25,051 nt of DNA from JAFTYR01 sp964571375 (GTDB lineage: Bacteria > Pseudomonadota > Gammaproteobacteria > Burkholderiales > Burkholderiaceae_F): positions 1 through 25,051 of the forward strand of contig CAZNBL010000018.1 in NCBI GenBank assembly GCA_964571375.1, in the 5' to 3' direction. Below, piece by piece: positions 1 through 6,845 of this stretch; the first letter of the stretch is position 1; every line of letters begins with the position of its first letter. A program made the translations under genes and the position numbers. The notes beneath the pieces are model-generated. The model ran no database searches. It was not told the origin of the DNA and saw only the letters and a list, made by a program, of their open reading frames with translations.

Positions 1-52
1 TCCGACACCTGCGTCCCGAACGCAGTACTCTACCAGGCTGAGCTACACTCCG
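1..52 (-). tRNA. tRNA-Pro(CGG), 3' end cut by window edge
   Basis: Read on the minus strand, the segment begins CGGAGTGTAGCTCAGCCTGG, a normal acceptor and D-arm start. An anticodon stem CTGCG/CGCAG then encloses the loop TTCGGGA, giving anticodon CGG, which reads proline codon CCG. The T arm and acceptor 3' half lie outside the window. It follows ispB by 20 bases on the same strand with no terminator between, so it may be processed from the ispB transcript. Confidence 0.9.
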
Positions 53-72
53 ATTCTGACGTTTCGAGAGAC

Positions 73-1050
73 TTATTTATCTCTTTCAACTGTCAAGGAA
101 AGTAATTGTACCAGAGATTCTTTAAATTGTGAAGCGGGAAGTTCAGAAAGTGCTTCGATACCTCCGGCAACCTCATCTCTGGCCATCTGAATGCAGGACT
201 CGATAGCACCTGTCTTCTTCAAAATGGCAACGATCTGATCCAGGTCGCCTTCGCCTGCAACGACTGCATCCTTAATAAGTTTGGCTTCATCATCGGTGCA
301 GTTGCGGAGTGCATAGATGAGCGGCATGGTCATCTTGCCTTCTCTTAAGTCACCGCCGAGGTTCTTGCCGATATTGGCGGTACCCGTGTAGTCGAGTACG
401 TCGTCGATGATCTGGAAGGCGCGGCCGAGTGCCAGGGCGTAACGGGCGGCGTTTTCTTCCATTTCGGGAGTGGCTCCGGCAATCGTAGCGGCCATGCGGG
501 CTGCGGCTTCGAAGAGAACGCCGGTCTTGCGTTCGATAACGTCGAGGTAACGGCTTTCGTCGACAGTAGTGTCGTGAATGTTGAGAAGCTGAATGACTTC
601 GCCTTCGGAGACGCGGTTAACGGCGTCGGCAACGATCTCACAGATTCTGAGGTTGTTGGTGCGGACCATGAGCTGGAAAGCTCTGGAATACATATAGTCG
701 CCCGAGAGGACGGCCGCTGCATTGCCCCATTTGAAGCATGCTGTCGGCTTGCCGCGGCGCAGGTCGCTTTCGTCGACCACGTCGTCGTGCAGCAGACTTG
801 CGGTGTGAACGTATTCAATCATAGTGGCAAGGAATACATGGTCGTTGCCCTTGTATCCCATGGCACGAGCCAGAAGCAGAAGTACAACGGGGCGCATCCG
901 CTTGCCGCCGGCGCTCACAATGTAATCACTGATCTTCTTGATCAGAGCGACATCGCTCTGAAGATCATTCATTACACAGCGATCCACCTCTAATAAATCC
1001 TCCTGAATCGGAGAAATAATCTTGAGCATGGCTTCGGCCACGTTTGACAT
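73..1050 (-). CDS. ispB: Octaprenyl (polyprenyl) diphosphate synthase
   Basis: Long-chain trans-polyprenyl diphosphate synthase of 325 residues. It condenses isopentenyl diphosphate units to make the ubiquinone or menaquinone side chain, in the cytoplasm. The family marks are clear: GGKRMRP at about 48-54, the first Asp-rich motif DDVVD at 89-93 followed by RRGKP, and the second Asp-rich motif DDVLD at 216-220; both bind the magnesium-diphosphate. The length is normal for IspB. The ATG is preceded by AGGAG at good spacing. It is divergent from rplU, as in many betaproteobacteria and gammaproteobacteria. The chain length made (octaprenyl or other) cannot be read from the sequence with certainty. 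Confidence 0.95.
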   Translation of the reverse strand: MSNVAEAMLKIISPIQEDLLEVDRCVMNDLQSDVALIKKISDYIVSAGGKRMRPVVLLLLARAMGYKGNDHVFLATMIEYVHTASLLHDDVVDESDLRRGKPTACFKWGNAAAVLSGDYMYSRAFQLMVRTNNLRICEIVADAVNRVSEGEVIQLLNIHDTTVDESRYLDVIERKTGVLFEAAARMAATIAGATPEMEENAARYALALGRAFQIIDDVLDYTGTANIGKNLGGDLREGKMTMPLIYALRNCTDDEAKLIKDAVVAGEGDLDQIVAILKKTGAIESCIQMARDEVAGGIEALSELPASQFKESLVQLLSLTVERDK

Positions 1051-1206
1051 GCTGACTCCTAGAAATTGATACGTATTTTCACAAAGATTTAATCTTAACG
1101 ATTTTTCAGGGCTTCAGACGAGGAAAAAACGCAACTTTTGCCGAAAAGCCGGCGGGACGGTTACCTTTTTGCCGGGAGAAAATGATTCCTAACTTATTGA
1201 CTTCAA

Positions 1207-1235
1207 TTGACTTCGGAGCCGATATGTGTCACAAT
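1207..1235 (+). promoter_or_regulatory. Probable sigma-70 promoter of rplU-rpmA
   Basis: TTGACT at 1207-1212, 17 bases, then CACAAT at 1230-1235. The -35 box matches five of six consensus bases and the -10 box four of six. Transcription would start near 1242 and leave a leader of about 80 bases before rplU. The -35 box lies in a 10-base direct repeat (ATTGACTTC at 1196 and again at 1206). The rest of the 274-base ispB/rplU gap (1051-1324) holds the leader hairpin below and the ispB Shine-Dalgarno; I could not identify an ispB promoter. Confidence 0.55.
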
Positions 1236-1278
1236 CCCGCGTCTTGCGCAAAAAGATATTTTTTAGCTCATAAAAAGG

Positions 1279-1306
1279 CTTCAACGGAGCGCAGGCCGTA
1301 TTGAAG
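1279..1306 (+). promoter_or_regulatory. Hairpin in the rplU leader RNA
   Basis: CTTCAACGG (1279-1287) can pair with CCG (1296-1298) and TTGAAG (1301-1306), leaving an 8-base loop and a 2-base TA bulge. It ends just before the rplU Shine-Dalgarno (TGAGG near 1310). There is no T-run, so it is not a terminator. Ribosomal protein operons often carry leader sites bound by their own product; whether this is one is inference. Confidence 0.35.
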
Positions 1307-1324
1307 TGACTGAGGTTAATTTAC

Positions 1325-1636
1325 ATGTACGCAATTATCAGAACTGGCGGTAAGCAGTACACTGTTGCCGTCGGCGACACTGTTAAAGTAGAACTTATTC
1401 CTGGTGAAGTCGGCTCCCAGATCAAGCTTGAAGAAGTCTTGGCTGTTAAGGATGAAGCCGGTCTTCGCGTTGGCACTCCGCTTGTTGAAGGTGCTGCCGT
1501 TACCGCAACGATCGTTGCTGAAGGTCGTCACGACAAGGTTCGTATTTTCAAGTTCCGCCGCCGTAAGCACTCCATGAAGAGTGGCGGTCATCGTCAGCAC
1601 TACACAGAGCTGAAGATCGACGCAATTACAGCCTAA
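1325..1636 (+). CDS. rplU: 50S ribosomal protein L21
   Basis: 103 residues, the normal length for bacterial L21, which binds 23S rRNA in the large subunit. It starts MYAIIRTGGKQY and carries the family's basic signature near the C-terminus, KFRRRKHSMKSGGHRQ, followed by HYTELKI. It is the first gene of the rplU-rpmA pair, with rpmA 29 bases downstream. The ATG is preceded by TGAGG about ten bases upstream. A promoter and a leader hairpin lie before it. Confidence 0.98.
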   Translation: MYAIIRTGGKQYTVAVGDTVKVELIPGEVGSQIKLEEVLAVKDEAGLRVGTPLVEGAAVTATIVAEGRHDKVRIFKFRRRKHSMKSGGHRQHYTELKIDAITA

Positions 1637-1665
1637 TGGACTATTAAGAGAAGAGGTAATATTAA

Positions 1666-1926
1666 ATGGCACATAAGAAAGGTGGCGGCTCAACAAGAAA
1701 CGGTCGCGATTCCAACGCCCAGAGACTCGGTGTTAAGGTTTTTGGCTCTGAAATGATTCAGCCCGGCGGCATCATCGTCCGTCAGCGCGGTACAGCTTTC
1801 CATGCCGGTGAAAACGTAGGCATGGGCCGTGACCACACTCTGTTCGCTAAGACAGCTGGTAAGGTTCAGTTCTGCATCCGCGGTCGCTTGAACAGACATT
1901 ACGTTGACGTTATCCCGGTTGCTTAA
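1666..1926 (+). CDS. rpmA: 50S ribosomal protein L27
   Basis: 86 residues, full length for L27. The N-terminus MAHKKGGGSTRNGRDS is the flexible tail that reaches towards the peptidyl-transferase centre. There is no extra N-terminal cleavable extension of the kind seen in Firmicutes. The body motif PGGIIVRQRGT is present. A GAGG Shine-Dalgarno precedes the ATG. It is followed after 30 bases by a strong terminator, so rplU-rpmA can form a two-gene transcript separate from obgE. Confidence 0.98.
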   Translation: MAHKKGGGSTRNGRDSNAQRLGVKVFGSEMIQPGGIIVRQRGTAFHAGENVGMGRDHTLFAKTAGKVQFCIRGRLNRHYVDVIPVA

Positions 1927-1956
1927 TCAGCTGACCGTTTAACTGTCACAGAGGAA

Positions 1957-1990
1957 AGGCCCCATTCTTCTTATGAATGGGGTTTTTCTT
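1957..1990 (+). terminator. Rho-independent terminator after rpmA
   Basis: CCCCATTC (1960-1967) pairs perfectly with GAATGGGG (1975-1982) around a 7-base loop, followed by TTTTT at 1983-1987. An A-rich stretch precedes the stem. Confidence 0.85.
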
Positions 1991-2002
1991 TATCTGCTTT
2001 CG

Positions 2003-2024
2003 TTTCGTCTATCATGAGACGAAA
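2003..2024 (+). promoter_or_regulatory. Hairpin upstream of obgE
   Basis: TTTCGTCT (2003-2010) and AGACGAAA (2017-2024) form a perfect 8-bp inverted repeat with loop ATCATG. It ends seven bases before the obgE Shine-Dalgarno and has no T-run. It could be an operator or an RNA structure setting obgE expression; nothing more can be said. Confidence 0.3.
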
Positions 2025-2044
2025 GCATTGAGGAGATTGCAGAA

Positions 2045-3142
2045 GTGAAGTTCGTAGACGAAGCCAAAATTGAAGTCATCGCCGGTAAGGGCGGCAACGG
2101 TGTTGCCTCTTTCCGTCGTGAAAAATTTATTCCGAAGGGCGGTCCTGACGGTGGTGACGGCGGCCGCGGCGGTTCTATTTTTGCCGTTGCAGACCGCAAC
2201 TTAAACACCCTGATTGACTATCGTTACACTCGCAAATTCCTTGCGAAGAACGGTGAAAACGGCCGAGGCAGCGACTGCTACGGCCGCGGTGCTCCGGATA
2301 TCGAATTGAAGGTTCCGGTCGGCACCATCATTACCGACATCAACACAGGCGAACTGGTCGCCGACCTTGACTCCAACGGCGCAAGAGCTCTTGTTGCCAA
2401 GGGCGGTAAGGGCGGTCTCGGTAACCTGCACTTTAAGACTTCGACCAACCGTGCTCCGCGCCAGTGCACACCGGGCGAACCCGGAGAACAGCGCGAACTG
2501 AAGCTTGAACTTCGCGTTCTTGCCGATGTCGGTCTGCTCGGTCTTCCGAATGCCGGTAAGTCCACTTTGATTTCTGCGGTCTCCAACGCTCGTCCGAAGA
2601 TCGCCGACTATCCCTTCACAACGCTTCATCCGCAGCTCGGCGTCGTCCGTGTCGGTCCGGAACAGAGCTTTGTGATCGCTGATATTCCGGGTCTCATTGA
2701 AGGTGCCTCCGAAGGTGCCGGCCTCGGTCATCAGTTCCTGCGTCATCTCTCGAGAACCAGCCTTCTGCTGCACGTTGTCGACGTAATGCCGCCCGATCCC
2801 GATGCAGATCCTCTGCAGCAGGCCCGCGCCATTACCGAAGAACTCGGTAAGTTCGACCCGGCTCTTGCAGCTAAGCCGCGCTGGCTTATCCTCAACAAGA
2901 TGGACCTGGTTGTCGAAGAAGAAAGAGACGCCGTTCTTGCGAAGTATCGCGAAGGCTTCGGTGAAGAAACCGTCATCATGCCGATCTCTGCGGCTACCCG
3001 CGAAGGTTGCGATGCCCTGGTAAGCGCAATTGCCAAGCATCTGCATGAAGAGCATCAGAAGGAAATTCTCGAAGCCGAGGCTAAAGAAGATGCCCGTTTC
3101 GAAGAAGAACTCGAGGATGCTGAAAATGAACGCAACGAGTGA
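2045..3142 (+). CDS. obgE: Obg-family GTPase
   Basis: 365-residue GTPase that binds the large ribosomal subunit and acts in 50S assembly and stress response. Residues 1-159 form the glycine-rich Obg domain (KGGNG, GGPDGGDGGRGG, PRQCTPGEPGE). The G domain follows: P-loop GLPNAGKST at 166-174, the TT of switch I at 192-193, DIPGLIEGA at 213-221, NKMD at 284-287 and SAAT at 315-318. The tail from about 336 is short and strongly acidic, as in other Obg proteins. The start is GTG, supported by GAGGAG about ten bases upstream and by the conserved KFVDEAKI opening. It follows a terminator and hairpin, and its end overlaps proB by 17 bases. Confidence 0.97.
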   Translation: MKFVDEAKIEVIAGKGGNGVASFRREKFIPKGGPDGGDGGRGGSIFAVADRNLNTLIDYRYTRKFLAKNGENGRGSDCYGRGAPDIELKVPVGTIITDINTGELVADLDSNGARALVAKGGKGGLGNLHFKTSTNRAPRQCTPGEPGEQRELKLELRVLADVGLLGLPNAGKSTLISAVSNARPKIADYPFTTLHPQLGVVRVGPEQSFVIADIPGLIEGASEGAGLGHQFLRHLSRTSLLLHVVDVMPPDPDADPLQQARAITEELGKFDPALAAKPRWLILNKMDLVVEEERDAVLAKYREGFGEETVIMPISAATREGCDALVSAIAKHLHEEHQKEILEAEAKEDARFEEELEDAENERNE

Positions 3143-4265
3143 AACTCAGAAAGTCTGGAGCGAGGTAAAAAGAGTCGTTGTTAAAGTCGGCTCTTCGCTC
3201 GTTACCAACGAAGGTCACGGCCTCGATCGCGCAGCGATCGAGCGCTGGACCGCTCAGATCGCCGCTCTGCAGTCTATGGGCAAGCAGGTGATCCTGGTCA
3301 GTTCCGGAGCTGTAGCCGAAGGTCTGGTGCGTCTCGGATGGAGCAAGCGTCCGAGCCGCATGCATGAACTTCAGGCTGCTGCCGCTGTCGGTCAGATGGG
3401 TCTTGTGGAAGCCTACGAAAAGAGTTTCGAAGGCTACGGCATCAAGACGGCTCAGGTGCTTTTAACGCACGCCGACCTGGCCGACCGCGAACGATATCTC
3501 AACGCACGTCTGACACTCATCACGCTTCTTAACCTCGGCGTGGTGCCGATCATCAACGAGAACGATACGGTTGTTACCAACGAAATCAAAGTCGGCGACA
3601 ACGATACGCTCGGTGCATTGGTGACCAACTTGGTCGATGCCGATGTATTGGTGATTCTTACCGATCAGTTAGGTCTCTTTACTGCCGATCCCCGCTCCAA
3701 TCCCGATGCGGAATTCGTCAGCTGTGCCAAGGCAGGCGACGAAGCGCTCGAGAAGATGGCGGGCGGAGCCGGTTCTTCGATCGGCAAGGGCGGTATGCTC
3801 ACGAAGATTCTTGCCGCCAAGCGTGCCTGCGCAAGCGGTGCTTCCACTGTGATTGCCAGCGGCAGAGAAGAAAATGTTCTGGTGCGCCTGGCTCAGGCGG
3901 AATCCATCGGTACGCTTCTGGTTGCCGAAAAGCCCCGCCTTTCGGCCTGGCGTCAATGGATGGCCGACCATCTGCAGTTCAAAGGGTCCTGTGTGATCGA
4001 TGACGGTGCTGCCGAAGCAATCCGTCACGGCAAGAGCCTCCTGCCTGTCGGTGTTAAATCGGTGGAAGGAGAGTTCCTTCGCGGTGAAATCATTGCCTGT
4101 ATCGATGAGGCCGGTAATGAAGTGGCCCGCGGTGTGACGAATTATTCTTCTGAAGAAGCCCGACGCATTATGGGACTTCATACCGAAGAAATCGTTCAGG
4201 AGCTCGGCTACATGGAGCAGCGCGAGCTGATTCATCAGGACAATATGGTTGCCGCCAAGCGTTAA
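3126..4265 (+). CDS. proB: Glutamate 5-kinase
   Basis: First enzyme of proline synthesis: phosphorylates glutamate with ATP in the cytoplasm. With the ATG at 3126 the protein has 379 residues, close to the usual 367-372. The amino-acid kinase domain shows KVGSS at 20-24, VSSGAVAEG at 58-66, NENDTV at 144-149, DNDTLGALV at 158-166 and GKGGM at 220-224. The C-terminal 100 or so residues correspond to the PUA domain. An upstream in-frame ATG at 3030 would add 32 residues inside obgE that are not family-like; GAGG at 3112 fits the 3126 start. The start overlaps obgE by 17 bases, so translation is probably coupled. proA is not adjacent. Confidence 0.95.
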   Translation: MNATSETQKVWSEVKRVVVKVGSSLVTNEGHGLDRAAIERWTAQIAALQSMGKQVILVSSGAVAEGLVRLGWSKRPSRMHELQAAAAVGQMGLVEAYEKSFEGYGIKTAQVLLTHADLADRERYLNARLTLITLLNLGVVPIINENDTVVTNEIKVGDNDTLGALVTNLVDADVLVILTDQLGLFTADPRSNPDAEFVSCAKAGDEALEKMAGGAGSSIGKGGMLTKILAAKRACASGASTVIASGREENVLVRLAQAESIGTLLVAEKPRLSAWRQWMADHLQFKGSCVIDDGAAEAIRHGKSLLPVGVKSVEGEFLRGEIIACIDEAGNEVARGVTNYSSEEARRIMGLHTEEIVQELGYMEQRELIHQDNMVAAKR

Positions 4266-4816
4266 CGGACAATGGGCTTTAAGCGGAAGTGACTCGGTCC
4301 TTTCGCTTCGGCCCAGCCTTTGGGCGGCGTAGCGTCCTTCTTAGACATTTCTGTGAGAGGAAGCAATTCTTTCAGAGCTTCCTGATACACCTTGCGCTTG
4401 AATTCGATGACATCGGCAAGCGGTACCCAGTACGAATTCCATTTCCATGCTTCGAATTCCGGGTGGTTGGTTGCCTGAAGATTGATGTCGTTGTTGCGTC
4501 CCTGAAATTCCAAAAGGAACCAAATCTGTTTCTGACCGCGATAGATTCCGCGCAGATCTTTGCGGATCCAATTTTCGGGAACGTTGTAATAAAGCCAGGA
4601 TTCGGTACGTCCGACGATGCGCACCTGGTGTTCGAAGAGCCCTAATTCTTCCCAGAGCTCGCGATACATAGCTTCTTTCGGAGTTTCTCCGCGCTTGATA
4701 CCGCCCTGCGGAAACTGCCAGGAATGCTGGCGCAACCGCTTGCCCCAGAAAACCTGTTTGAGCGGGTTTTGCAAAATAATGCCGACATTCGGTCGGTATC
4801 CATCTTTATCAAGCAT
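4262..4816 (-). CDS. rppH: RNA pyrophosphohydrolase (Nudix)
   Basis: 184-residue Nudix hydrolase that removes pyrophosphate from mRNA 5' ends and so opens them to RNase E decay. It opens MLDKDGYRPNVGIIL, typical of RppH, and has the full Nudix box at 38-60: GG...RGETPKEAMYRELWEELGL, with the catalytic glutamates in REL.EE. The substrate-side segment WLYYNVPENW (74-83) also fits RppH. It converges on proB, and both stop codons lie in one TTAA. No good Shine-Dalgarno precedes the ATG; the upstream sequence is A/T-rich. The C-terminal 25 residues are variable. Confidence 0.95.
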   Translation of the reverse strand: MLDKDGYRPNVGIILQNPLKQVFWGKRLRQHSWQFPQGGIKRGETPKEAMYRELWEELGLFEHQVRIVGRTESWLYYNVPENWIRKDLRGIYRGQKQIWFLLEFQGRNNDINLQATNHPEFEAWKWNSYWVPLADVIEFKRKVYQEALKELLPLTEMSKKDATPPKGWAEAKGPSHFRLKPIVR

Positions 4817-4852
4817 GAAAAAACTTTAAAATAACTATTTTGTATCCGGCTC

Positions 4853-4858
4853 ATTATA
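4853..4858 (-). promoter_or_regulatory. Probable -10 box of rppH
   Basis: A perfect TATAAT on the minus strand, 36 bases before the rppH ATG. The matching -35 region (AAGTTA near 4876-4881) is poor, so the assignment is tentative. The proS promoter must lie in the same 127-base gap (4817-4943), but I could not place it. That gap also holds a small GGCAG/CTGCC hairpin at 4905-4919. Confidence 0.4.
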
Positions 4859-4943
4859 TGCGGTGTCCGCATTTTTAACTTGAAGAGCTGAGGAAAACGA
4901 GACCGGCAGCGTGTCTGCCATTATCTGCTACAGAGAAAATCTA

Positions 4944-6686
4944 ATGCGAGCAAAACAGTTTTTTATTTCTACACAAAAGGAAGCTCCTGCTGATGCAGAA
5001 GTCGTCAGTCAGAAGTTGATGCTCAGAGCAGGCATGATTCAGAAGCTTGCCGCCGGTATCTACAACTACATGCCTATGGGCCTGCGCAGCCTGCGTAAGA
5101 TCGAAGCGATCATCCGCGAAGAAATGAATCGCGCCGGCGCTATCGAACTGCTGACTCCGGTCGTTCAGCCGGCCGAACTCTGGCAGGAAACCGGCCGTTG
5201 GCAGAAGTACGGCGCCGAACTGCTGCGCTTCAAGGACCGCCACGACCGCGATTTCGTTCTCCAGCCGACCAGCGAAGAAGTTCTGACAGACCTCGTTCGT
5301 CAGCAGGTTAAGTCCTGGCGTCAGCTTCCCGTTAACTTCTACCAGATTCAGACTAAGTTCCGTGACGAACGCCGTCCCCGTTTCGGTCTGATGCGCGGCC
5401 GCGAATTCGTCATGAAGGATGCTTACTCCTTTGACCGTACTGCTGAAGACGCAGGTAAGAGCTACGACAAGATGTTCGAAGCTTACTGCCGTATCTTCGA
5501 CCGTCTCGGCCTGATGTACCGTGCCGTTCGTGCCGACTCCGGCTCTATCGGCGGTTCCCGTTCTCAGGAATTCCAGGTGATCGCCGATACCGGTGAAGAC
5601 GTAGTGGTTTACTGCCCGGACAGCGATTTCGCAGCCAATATCGAACTCGCTCCGGCTGAAAGTGTTATCGCCGAACGCGCCGCTCCCGCAGAAGCAATGG
5701 AAAAGGTTGCTACTCCGGGCAAGGAAAAGTGCGAAGACGTTACAGAAATGCTCGGTCTGCCGCTTACACGCAGCGTCAAGAGCGTTGTTGTTGCCGCCGA
5801 CCGTGTTGATGAAGAAGGCAAGCCGCTGCCGGCTAAGATCGTTCTTCTGCTCATCCGCGGCGACCATACTCTCAACGAAGTTAAGGCCGGTAAGCTCGAA
5901 TCCCTGAAGGCCGGTTTCCGCTTCGCCAGCGACGCAGAAATCAAGGAAGCCTTCAACTGCAAGCCGGGTTCTCTCGGTCCTGTCGGTATTCGTGAAGATA
6001 TCGAAGTTGTTGCCGATAAGACTGTTGCCAACATGAGCGACTTTGTCGTCGGTGCCAACGAAGAAGGTTTCCATATCCGCGGCGTCAACTGGGGCCGTGA
6101 TCTTCCCGAACCTGTCGTTGCCGACCTCCGTAACGTTGTCGAAGGCGACGTTTCTCCGGACGGCAAGGGTACGCTCAAGATGCAGCGCGGTATCGAAGTC
6201 GGTCACGTCTTCTTCCTCGGCGACAGATATTCCGCAGCGATGAACGCTTCTTACCTCGACGAAAACGGCAAGCCGCAGATCATGCAGATGGGTTGCTACG
6301 GTATCGGTGTTTCCCGTCTCCTCGGCGCTGCTATCGAACAGGGTCACGATGAAAAGGGCATCATTTGGCCGGATTCCATCGCTCCGTTCACACTCGTTAT
6401 CTGCCCGGTCGGTTACGACAAGAGCGATGCCGTCCGCGAAACAGCCGACGACCTCTACAACAAGTTCAAGGAAGCCGGTGTCGACGTTATCATCGACGAC
6501 CGCGGCAACCGCCCCGGCGTTATGTTCGCCGAATGGGAACTGATCGGTGTTCCGCACCGTATTACGATCGGTGACCGCGGCCTTAAGAACGGCGAAGTTG
6601 AATACACTCACCGCGCCGATCTGAATAACGAAATGGTTGCTGTCGACAAGATCGTCGAACACGTCATGAGCAAGATCACCTGCTGA
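4944..6686 (+). CDS. proS: Proline-tRNA ligase (bacterial type)
   Basis: Class II aminoacyl-tRNA synthetase that charges tRNA-Pro with proline. From the ATG at 4944 it has 580 residues, close to the 572 of E. coli. A GTG at 4911 would add 11 residues not expected in the family; MRAKQFFISTQKE matches the usual opening. Motif 2 lies at about 138-162 (FRDERRPRFG), motif 3 at about 450-466 (GCYGIGVSRLLGAA). Between them, about 235-400, is the YbaK-like editing insertion that clears mischarged alanine; K279 sits where the editing lysine is expected. The anticodon-binding domain follows (about 482-580). It stands alone between rppH and two terminators. Confidence 0.97.
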   Translation: MRAKQFFISTQKEAPADAEVVSQKLMLRAGMIQKLAAGIYNYMPMGLRSLRKIEAIIREEMNRAGAIELLTPVVQPAELWQETGRWQKYGAELLRFKDRHDRDFVLQPTSEEVLTDLVRQQVKSWRQLPVNFYQIQTKFRDERRPRFGLMRGREFVMKDAYSFDRTAEDAGKSYDKMFEAYCRIFDRLGLMYRAVRADSGSIGGSRSQEFQVIADTGEDVVVYCPDSDFAANIELAPAESVIAERAAPAEAMEKVATPGKEKCEDVTEMLGLPLTRSVKSVVVAADRVDEEGKPLPAKIVLLLIRGDHTLNEVKAGKLESLKAGFRFASDAEIKEAFNCKPGSLGPVGIREDIEVVADKTVANMSDFVVGANEEGFHIRGVNWGRDLPEPVVADLRNVVEGDVSPDGKGTLKMQRGIEVGHVFFLGDRYSAAMNASYLDENGKPQIMQMGCYGIGVSRLLGAAIEQGHDEKGIIWPDSIAPFTLVICPVGYDKSDAVRETADDLYNKFKEAGVDVIIDDRGNRPGVMFAEWELIGVPHRITIGDRGLKNGEVEYTHRADLNNEMVAVDKIVEHVMSKITC

Positions 6687-6729
6687 TTGATGTGAGGCAT
6701 CAGGGGTGCTTCGATCGGAGCGCCCGTAT

Positions 6730-6771
6730 AAACGGTTCTCGTGAAAGGAAACTTTGCGGGAGCCGTTTTTT
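6730..6771 (+). terminator. Terminator after proS
   Basis: AAACGGTTCTCG (6730-6741) pairs, with G-T wobbles, with CGGGAGCCGTTT (6757-6768), followed by a run of T to 6771. Confidence 0.75.
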
Positions 6772-6794
6772 ATGTCCGCTTTCTCATTTCAAAC

Positions 6795-6826
6795 AAAAAA
6801 AGAGAGACCGAAGTCTCTCTTTTTTC
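6795..6826. terminator. Bidirectional terminator between proS and the mscS-like gene
   Basis: AAAAAAGAGAGA (6796-6807) and TCTCTCTTTTTT (6814-6825) form a perfect 12-bp stem with loop CCGAAG. Both strands end in a T-run, so it can serve proS as well as the tol/mscS operon, whose last gene stops at 6846. Confidence 0.8.
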
Positions 6827-6845
6827 TCGTAAGAACAATTAAACG

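Noticed and set aside
2201..3055. 284-codon open frame antisense to obgE
   Set aside because: Shadow of obgE, whose GTPase motifs are complete.
3030..3125. Longer ProB start at 3030
   Set aside because: The extra residues lie in the obgE coding region, are not ProB-like, and a better Shine-Dalgarno fits 3126.
4941..6662. 573-codon open frame antisense to proS
   Set aside because: It mirrors the proS codon pattern (few TTA, CTA and TCA codons, so few antisense stops), has no family resemblance, and proS is certain.
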